Made by a program: the position numbers and the translations under genes. Shown here in pieces: positions 57,178 through 64,000 of a stretch of DNA of 64,000 nucleotides (positions are counted from its first letter, which is position 1; each line of letters starts with the position of its first letter). The notes below the pieces were generated by a model, which had not been told where the DNA came from, did not search any database, and was given only the letters and a program-made list of their open reading frames with translations. The DNA is taken from the NCBI GenBank assembly GCA_038501625.1, contig JAZAYU010000923.1, positions 1 through 64,000 of the forward strand, in the 5' to 3' direction. The DNA is from Corbicula japonica (taxonomy: Eukaryota > Mollusca > Bivalvia > Venerida > Cyrenidae).

Positions 57178-59577
57178 GTATGTCGATATTTAATGAATTC
57201 TTTTTTTAACTAAAACGATGAGTAAAGATAAGGACTGGACTAACTTACTAACTTACAGTGTATCATTATTCAAGTTTAATGTAAACTCTTTCGGCAGTTC
57301 AAGAATTTAGAAGAACACACAATGCGGCATCTCGTTCAACTGCCATGGTTAGAGTCCCAGCTTTTGTTTAAATATGGCAAGCCCACAGTTAATCTAATAT
57401 CTACAGTTATCGTCTAATAACTATAGATATCGGTCCGATAACCATAGATAGATAAGGTCACTAAATATCTCTATGCGATTATATATCTGTTTGATCACAG
57501 AAAATAACTGATGGTTGTTGTAGTCATGTTTATTTCTGAAAGATTAGCTTAAAAAACTGATTCCTGAAATGTTAGGGTTTTCGCATCAGTAAAACTTTGT
57601 TTTTGGGAAATACAAAAAAGTTGCTGATTAAGTATACATGTATGAACGTAAAGTTCTGGAAAATAAAAAAGTCTTGTATTACACAAATCTGTCATGACTG
57701 GAATGTTGTAATGTCACATGATAAATCATATTTACATTTAAAGTGAACATCTAAAATGTCGTCATTGAGCAAAGAAATATCGATCCGGAAAAACTAGGCA
57801 TAAAGGATTGGACAGCAGAAGTAAAAAAAAAACACTAAGCGAAACGAGTTAATCTCTGCCATTGAGATAAAAATAGGGCCTTGGTATGATCTTATTATGT
57901 AATGTCACTTTTACAAAAAAATATTTATCCCAAGGGCATATAAAAAATAAATTAGGAAGTTTACTCCCTTACTCAATATAAGTAATCTGCTCTTGCTATT
58001 TTCATGATAATCTTTAGACGTCACCTAGAAATTTATATACTAATAATATTGCCTAAACCTGGGAGTTTGATCATTGAGATTTAAAAATATGCTTAATTAT
58101 TCTCGATTGGCATCAAGTGAATTATTAGTCTGAACTTAAATTATACATGCAGTCAACAGAGATAATTATTGTAAGTTACATATTTTCTTACACCTGTTAC
58201 CCATGAATTCGTTTATTTCCATGTAAAGATAATAAATAGTGCATCAATTACTGCTACATTCTATACGATTTCCACAAAAAGCAACAAAGATTTCTTAATC
58301 AAAATAAAAGATTAGTTTAAACACATTAATTTCATTTAACTTGTAACTTACTTTAATAATTTCATGTAATTATTTATTCTATTTTTACAAAATATGTTTG
58401 GTTTGAATACAATTAAGCAAAAGACTAATAAATTATGGTTTCAGGTGATATTATGACCATGTTTAAATTATGTTTGATTCAGCATCTGTGAACCAATTAC
58501 ACAAACTGCACAAGTTTATTGCAGACAGTTACCTCCCCTAGTCAGCCTTTATTTTCGCTATGAGGCATTTTACAGCTTACACTCGCTTATGTTATTGATT
58601 CAACAAACCGCAAAATAGTTCTACACAAAGTGTTGCAGTTTCTGTCGGAAAAAGCACTTTTGCCTGCCTCATAGCTTAATCGCGTTAAGCATTAGGAGAT
58701 AATTATTTCACACAATTTAATGACATTTTTGACGAAGTAATTACATTTACCATCTCATCTTTTAAAATGGTTTCAATAACGGTATCTTAAAGCATGAAAT
58801 ATTGAATTACGGTATTTCTTATAATTCAATAAAAGCAACTATTGAACGTTATGCAACGAAAACGTCAAGATAAAGGTCTTGCGTACCACAACGTCAACCG
58901 TATTAGCTCTTCTTTTTGGTACCGTACAGGGAAATAATTTTATATTTGTCATGTTTAGCGAAATGGCTATTTAAGCGCGATGATGTAACGATGTTAACAT
59001 TTGTAAGCGATGAAATTAAGTTACTATTATTTAGTGGTAACCAAGCCTATCTCAATTTTCAAACAAACTTCGGCCGCATGTAGAAACAATTATTGTATTT
59101 GTTAAAAATAACCGTGAGTATAGCCAATAACGTTTTGTATACTGCCTTGATACTGATAAAAGATAAAAATGTAAAAAATATTGGTTTTTGTTAGTCGACG
59201 AACATGACAGCTATACTTTCGGCGAACAATAATATAATTTTATCAATAGTACAATCAAACCGAGCCTGAAATATTTTAATTTATGTCGTGTTCGGTGTCT
59301 TTCAAAGATCCTTTATCATCTATTTTGTCATCAGTGAATCCTAAAAAAAAACCGGGAAAATAATGTTAGACAAACTGGAAAATAATACTTTTACAAAAAC
59401 AGGAAGATCATGTTCCTATTGTTGTAATTTGTTTTGTTATGTTTAAATGTGTATATAAATTTATATTGCGTTTATCGTATTTTGAATGTAAACAAAATAA
59501 AAAATCACATTTTCCCCCATGTAAATGTAAAACATGTAGTTATTTATGTTAAAACAATATAAGCATCGCCGCAGAAA

Positions 59578-60077
59578 NNNNNNNNNNNNNNNNNNNNNNN
59601 NNNNNNNNNNNNNNNNNNNNNNNNNNNNNNNNNNNNNNNNNNNNNNNNNNNNNNNNNNNNNNNNNNNNNNNNNNNNNNNNNNNNNNNNNNNNNNNNNNNN
59701 NNNNNNNNNNNNNNNNNNNNNNNNNNNNNNNNNNNNNNNNNNNNNNNNNNNNNNNNNNNNNNNNNNNNNNNNNNNNNNNNNNNNNNNNNNNNNNNNNNNN
59801 NNNNNNNNNNNNNNNNNNNNNNNNNNNNNNNNNNNNNNNNNNNNNNNNNNNNNNNNNNNNNNNNNNNNNNNNNNNNNNNNNNNNNNNNNNNNNNNNNNNN
59901 NNNNNNNNNNNNNNNNNNNNNNNNNNNNNNNNNNNNNNNNNNNNNNNNNNNNNNNNNNNNNNNNNNNNNNNNNNNNNNNNNNNNNNNNNNNNNNNNNNNN
60001 NNNNNNNNNNNNNNNNNNNNNNNNNNNNNNNNNNNNNNNNNNNNNNNNNNNNNNNNNNNNNNNNNNNNNNNNNNNNN
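59578..60077. other. Assembly gap of exactly 500 N
   Basis: An unbroken run of N. The round length indicates a placeholder gap inserted at a scaffold join, not a measured distance. Confidence 0.99.
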
Positions 60078-60616
60078 ATCTAAACATATCGAAATGAACA
60101 GTATTAGATTGTTGGTCATTCTCAAAGGTAAATAACATATTAAGGAACTTACGTAAATGTTTAAAAGATATATCCTCTCTCTCTATATATATCTCTCTCT
60201 CTTCACCTCCACAATGATAAGACTTTAAGATTTTTGCATACCGACACAAGGGCTTACTAAAATGTTTTACAAACATTTTTCTTAATGTCTAAATACAACT
60301 TTTGGATAAAAAAATTCTATCTCTAAATATTGACTCAGGTACAGAATATAAAAATTATACAAAAAAACCCATAAGAAATGTATCGAACACAATATTTAAC
60401 TATTAAATCCTTCGACAAAATATGTGTAGAGAATACCTACGTTCAAAACTTAAGTGACGGATTAAACATCCTTTGTTTATAAATATTTACATGTCTTCAA
60501 ACAGGAATATAAATATTACACCATTTACAGCATAAGCGATTGACAAATTTCTCCGGCACCGTAAATCAAAACAATATTTAATTCCAGGAGTAATTGTTTA
60601 AGTAAACAACACCGAA

Positions 60617-60728
60617 TATAAAAGACAATGCGTAACACGATGTTAGTATACAACCCTCTTTCACCTGTTACATCATTAACATAGAAAAAGGACGCATTTA
60701 ACAGTTAACGTAAAAGTTTTCTTAAATC
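60617..60728 (+). promoter_or_regulatory. TATA-box promoter of second IFI44-like gene, copy B
   Basis: TATAAAAG at 60617-60624 and the downstream GTATACAACCCTCT block match copy A at the same spacing, 112 bp before the ATG. Confidence 0.5.
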
Positions 60729-60756
60729 ATGGGAAACATATCTTCAACACAAAAAG
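60729..60756 (+). CDS. Second IFI44-like gene, exon 1 (copy B)
   Basis: The same nine residues, MGNISSTQK, and the same donor GTATGT as at 57150, inside the second copy of a 3.05-kb duplicated segment after the assembly gap. It is probably the same locus represented twice. If a real duplication, the gene has two alternative promoters and first exons. Confidence 0.55.
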
Positions 60757-63125
60757 GTATGTCGATATTTAATGAATTCTTTTTTTAACTAAAACGATGA
60801 CTAAAGATAAGGGCTAAACTAACTTACAGTGTATCATTATTCAAGTTTAATGTAAACTCTTTCGGCAGTTCAAGAATTTAGAAGAACACATAGAATGCGG
60901 CATGTCGTTCAACTGCCATGGTTAGAGTCCCAGCTTTTGTCTAGAAATGGCAAGCGGTTTGCACAGTTAATCTAATACGTATCTACTGTTATCGTCTAAT
61001 AACTATAAATATCGGTCCGATAACCATAGATAGATACTAAATATCTCTATGCGATTATATATCTGTTTGAAAATAACTGCTGGTTGTTGTAGTCATGTTT
61101 ATTTCTGAAAGATTAGCTTTAAAAAACTGATTCCTGAAATATTGGGGTTTCCGCATCAGTACAACTTTGTTTTCCGGAAATACAAAAAAGTTGCTGATAA
61201 AGTATTCATGTATGAACGTAAAGTTCTGGAAAATAAAAAAGTCTTGTATTACACAAATCTGTTATGACTGGAATGTTGTAATGTCAAATGATTAATCATA
61301 TTTACATTTCAAGTGAACAGCTAAAATTGAACAAAGACAATATCGATCAGGAAAAACTAGGCATAAAGGATTGGACAGCAGAAGTTAAAAAAAAACACTA
61401 AGCGAAGCGAGTTGATCTCTGCCATTGAGATAAAAATAGGGCCTTGGTATGATCTTATTATGTAATGTCACTTTTACAAAAAAATATTTATCGCAAGGGA
61501 ATAAAAAATAAATTAGGAAGTTTACTCCCTTACTCAGTATAAGTAAATCTGGTCTTGCTATTGTCATGATAATCTTTAGACGTCACCTAGAAATTTATAT
61601 ACTAATGATATTGCCTCTACCTGGGAGTTTGATTGAGATTTAAAATATGCTTAATTATTCTCCATTGGCATCAAGTGAATTATTAGTCTGAACTTAAATT
61701 ATACATGCAATCAACAGAGATAATTATTGTAAGTTACATAGTTTCTTACACCTGTTACCCATGAATTCGTTTATTTCCATGTAAAGATAATAAAGAAGTG
61801 CATCCATTACTGCTACATTCTATACAATTTCCACAAAAAGCAACACAGATTTCTTAATCAAATTAAAAGATTAGTTTTAATACATAAATTTCATTTAACT
61901 TGTAACTTACCTTAATAATTTCATTTAATTATTTATTTTATTTTCACAAAATATGTTTGGTTAGAATACAATTAAGCAAGAGCCTATTAAATTATGGTTC
62001 AGTTGATATTATGACCATGTTTAAGTTATATTTGAGTCAACATCTTTGAACCAATTACACACACTACGCAAGTTTATTGCAGACAGTTACCTCCCCTATT
62101 CAGCCTTAATTTTCGGTATGAGGCATTTTACAGCTTGCCCTTGATATATTATTGATTCAACAAACCGCAAAATAGTTCTACACAAAGTTTTGCAGTTTCT
62201 GTCGGAAAAAGCACTTTTGCCTGTCTCATAGCTAAATCGTGTTAAGCATTATGAGATAATTATTTCACAAAATTTAATGACATTTTTCACGAAGTATTTA
62301 AATTTACCATCTCATATTTTAAAATGGTTTAAATAACGGTATCCTAAAGCATAAAAAACGAAGTAGGGTATTTCTTATCAATAAAAGCATTACAACTATT
62401 AAACGTCATGCAATGAAAACGTAAAGGTCTTGCGTACCACAACGTCAACCGTATTAACCGTATTAGCCCTTCCTTTGGGTACCGTAGAGGGACATAACTT
62501 TATATTTGTCTTGTTTAGTGAAATGGCTATTTAAGCGCGATGATGTAATGATGTTTACATTTGTAAGCGTTGAAACTAAGTTAGTATTGTACTGTGGTAA
62601 CTCAATTTTCAAACAAACTTCGGCCGCATGTAGAAACAATTATTGTATTTGTTAAAAATAACCGTGAGTATAGCTAATAACTTTTTGTATTCTGCCTTGG
62701 TACTGATTACAGATAAAAAAGTAAACAGAATATTGGTTTTTGTTAGTCGACGAACATGACAACTCTACTTTCGGCGAACAATAATATAATTTATCAATAG
62801 TACAATCAAACCGAGCCTGCAATATTTTGAGATTTGTCGTGTTCGGTGGCTTTCAAAGTTCCTTTATCATCTATTTTGTCATTAGCGAATCTAAAAAACG
62901 GGGAAAATAATGTTAGACAAACAGGTAAATAATCCTTTTTTACAAACAGAAAGATAATGTTCCTATTGTTGTAATTAGTTTTTGGTATGTTTACATGTGT
63001 ATATAAATTTATATTGCGTTTATTGCATTTTGAATGTAAACAAAATGAAAACTCACATTTTCCCCCATGTAAATGTAAAACATGTAGTTATTTATGTTAA
63101 AACAATATAAGCATCGCCGCAGAAA

Positions 63126-64000
63126 GAAACAATAAGCGAATATATAAAGTAATTCTTGTTTTTTTGCATTAATTTATCTGAGATTTTTAAACTTCGCATC
63201 TAAAAACATCTAATAAGCTACAAAAACGAAACGAAACGAAAACACTAATACACTATCAAAGGTTCCGGACTAATGTGATTTTATAGTTATTACAGCAGTT
63301 ATAACTTCATCTTAATCAATATCACTTTATTTGTTTCATTAGCATTTCTTCATAAAAAAAAACCTAGTCCTGTATCTACGTTATGTTCAAATCGCGTAAA
63401 CACTTGGTAGTTCCATGTGCAAATAGGTCAGCAAAACTACAATTCTACTTAAAATATCATGAAAACTCAATTCGACCTCCCATCCGTTTATAAACAGTAC
63501 AAGTACTTTATGCAGAAAAATCCTTAATAGCCTGGTGCAAACACACTGTCATGTAACAGCTGCCCTGTACAAAAAATGGGTACCCTGTAGCAGTCCGCAA
63601 GATGGCGACCAGTTAACAGACAAAAAGGTATGTGCTATTTTGTTTTCCAGTTTGTATGCATACAGTAAGGTATAGACTTGTATACTTGGATCCTATATTG
63701 AAAAGGATTGTTGATTGATTAAATGATTAAAAAAATTGCCCGTGTGTCTGTTTGGCCCTGTAATTGATAGAAATAAATGGCCTTATTGGCTATTTCAAAA
63801 TTGAAGCGATAGAGACGACTGATTTCGACTTTTTATTCTATGACAACTTTGTTGTTCTCGTGACATTTGATATCACTTTGAAGCGCCTCTAATTGCCTAT
63901 ATTGTGGTAAAATTATTAAACTGAACAATTTTGTTTTGTTTTTAAGAAAATGCGATTCAAACAAATTGTTGTTGGTACCCGGCACCGCCCCTCGGATTAT
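63126..64000. other. Right end of the window
   Basis: Single-copy sequence after the duplicated segment. Apart from the YY1-type site at 63599 I see no exon; the expected exon 2 of the second IFI44-like gene (Pro-Trp-Arg motif) is absent here. Confidence 0.5.
63599..63627 (+). promoter_or_regulatory. Putative YY1-type start region with 5' splice site
   Basis: AAGATGGCGACC (63599-63610) matches the YY1 element often found at metazoan transcription starts. The only ATG there is closed after four codons (MATS). CAAAAAG followed by GTATGT at 63628 is a strong donor, so a non-coding first exon is possible. The gene would lie beyond 64000. Confidence 0.35.

Larger units (their letters stand above)
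56494..59577 (+). repeat. Segmental duplication copy A (3.08 kb)
   Basis: Runs from CTAAACATATCGAAATGAAC to GCATCGCCGCAGAAA and stops at the gap. It matches 60080-63125 at high identity with scattered substitutions and small indels, and contains the promoter and first exon of the second IFI44-like gene. The remainder holds no gene I can support. Confidence 0.92.
60080..63125 (+). repeat. Segmental duplication copy B (3.05 kb)
   Basis: Starts two bases after the gap with the same sequence that opens copy A and ends with the same GCATCGCCGCAGAAA, after which unique sequence continues (GAAACAATAAGC). The copies differ by about 38 bp in length. Confidence 0.92.

Noticed and set aside
59461..60276. 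Long frames on both strands across the gap (up to 271 codons)
   Set aside because: They are made almost entirely of unknown residues from the 500 N; not coding evidence.

Overview
The window is eukaryotic nuclear DNA, very AT-rich and dense in repeats, with short exons (28-215 nt), GT-AG introns and several classes of interspersed repeat. The repeat types (arrays carrying GGGCCAT...GGCCC and CAGGTGAGC ends, CR1/L2-like LINE fragments, TA- and TTAA-flanked MITEs) and the IFI44-like gene suggest a bivalve mollusc. I cannot name the species from sequence alone.

Only a small part is coding. Going left to right: (1) gene M1, minus strand, four exons between 8524 and 3110. It encodes a protein of about 195 aa with a short N-terminus, one membrane segment, a basic juxtamembrane stop and a cytoplasmic alpha/beta domain that looks TIR-like to me but is unassigned. 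(2) A gene-poor stretch, 8.5-17.3 kb, holding MITEs, retroelement fragments and a Tigger/pogo-like element. (3) An interferon-induced protein 44-like (IFI44L) GTPase gene, plus strand, seven exons from 17422 to 40682, 298 aa, with G1, G3 and G4 motifs intact. Its introns hold a large inverted repeat, a 150-bp tandem array, a 21-bp array and other repeats. (4) A hAT-type transposase C-terminal exon on the minus strand at 42.5 kb. (5) A decayed CR1/jockey-type LINE, minus strand, 46.9-50.0 kb, lying inside an intron of gene M2. (6) Gene M2, minus strand, four exons from 52176 to 45980, 210 aa, a clear paralogue of M1 with the same intron phases. (7) The promoter and first coding exon of a second IFI44-like gene, plus strand, present twice (57150 and 60729) in two copies of a 3.05-kb segment that flank a gap of exactly 500 N.

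The main organisational signal is that M1/IFI44L and M2/IFI44L-2 are both divergent pairs (membrane protein to the left on minus, GTPase to the right on plus). The window therefore holds a tandemly repeated two-gene cassette: a membrane-anchored, possibly TIR-like protein of unknown family beside an immune-type GTPase. This is the best candidate for an undescribed system. The double first exon of the second GTPase gene is more likely an assembly artefact (unmerged haplotypes or overlapping contig ends) than a real duplication.

Gene models were built by eye from ORFs, splice signals, phase consistency and paralogue comparison. No database search was possible.
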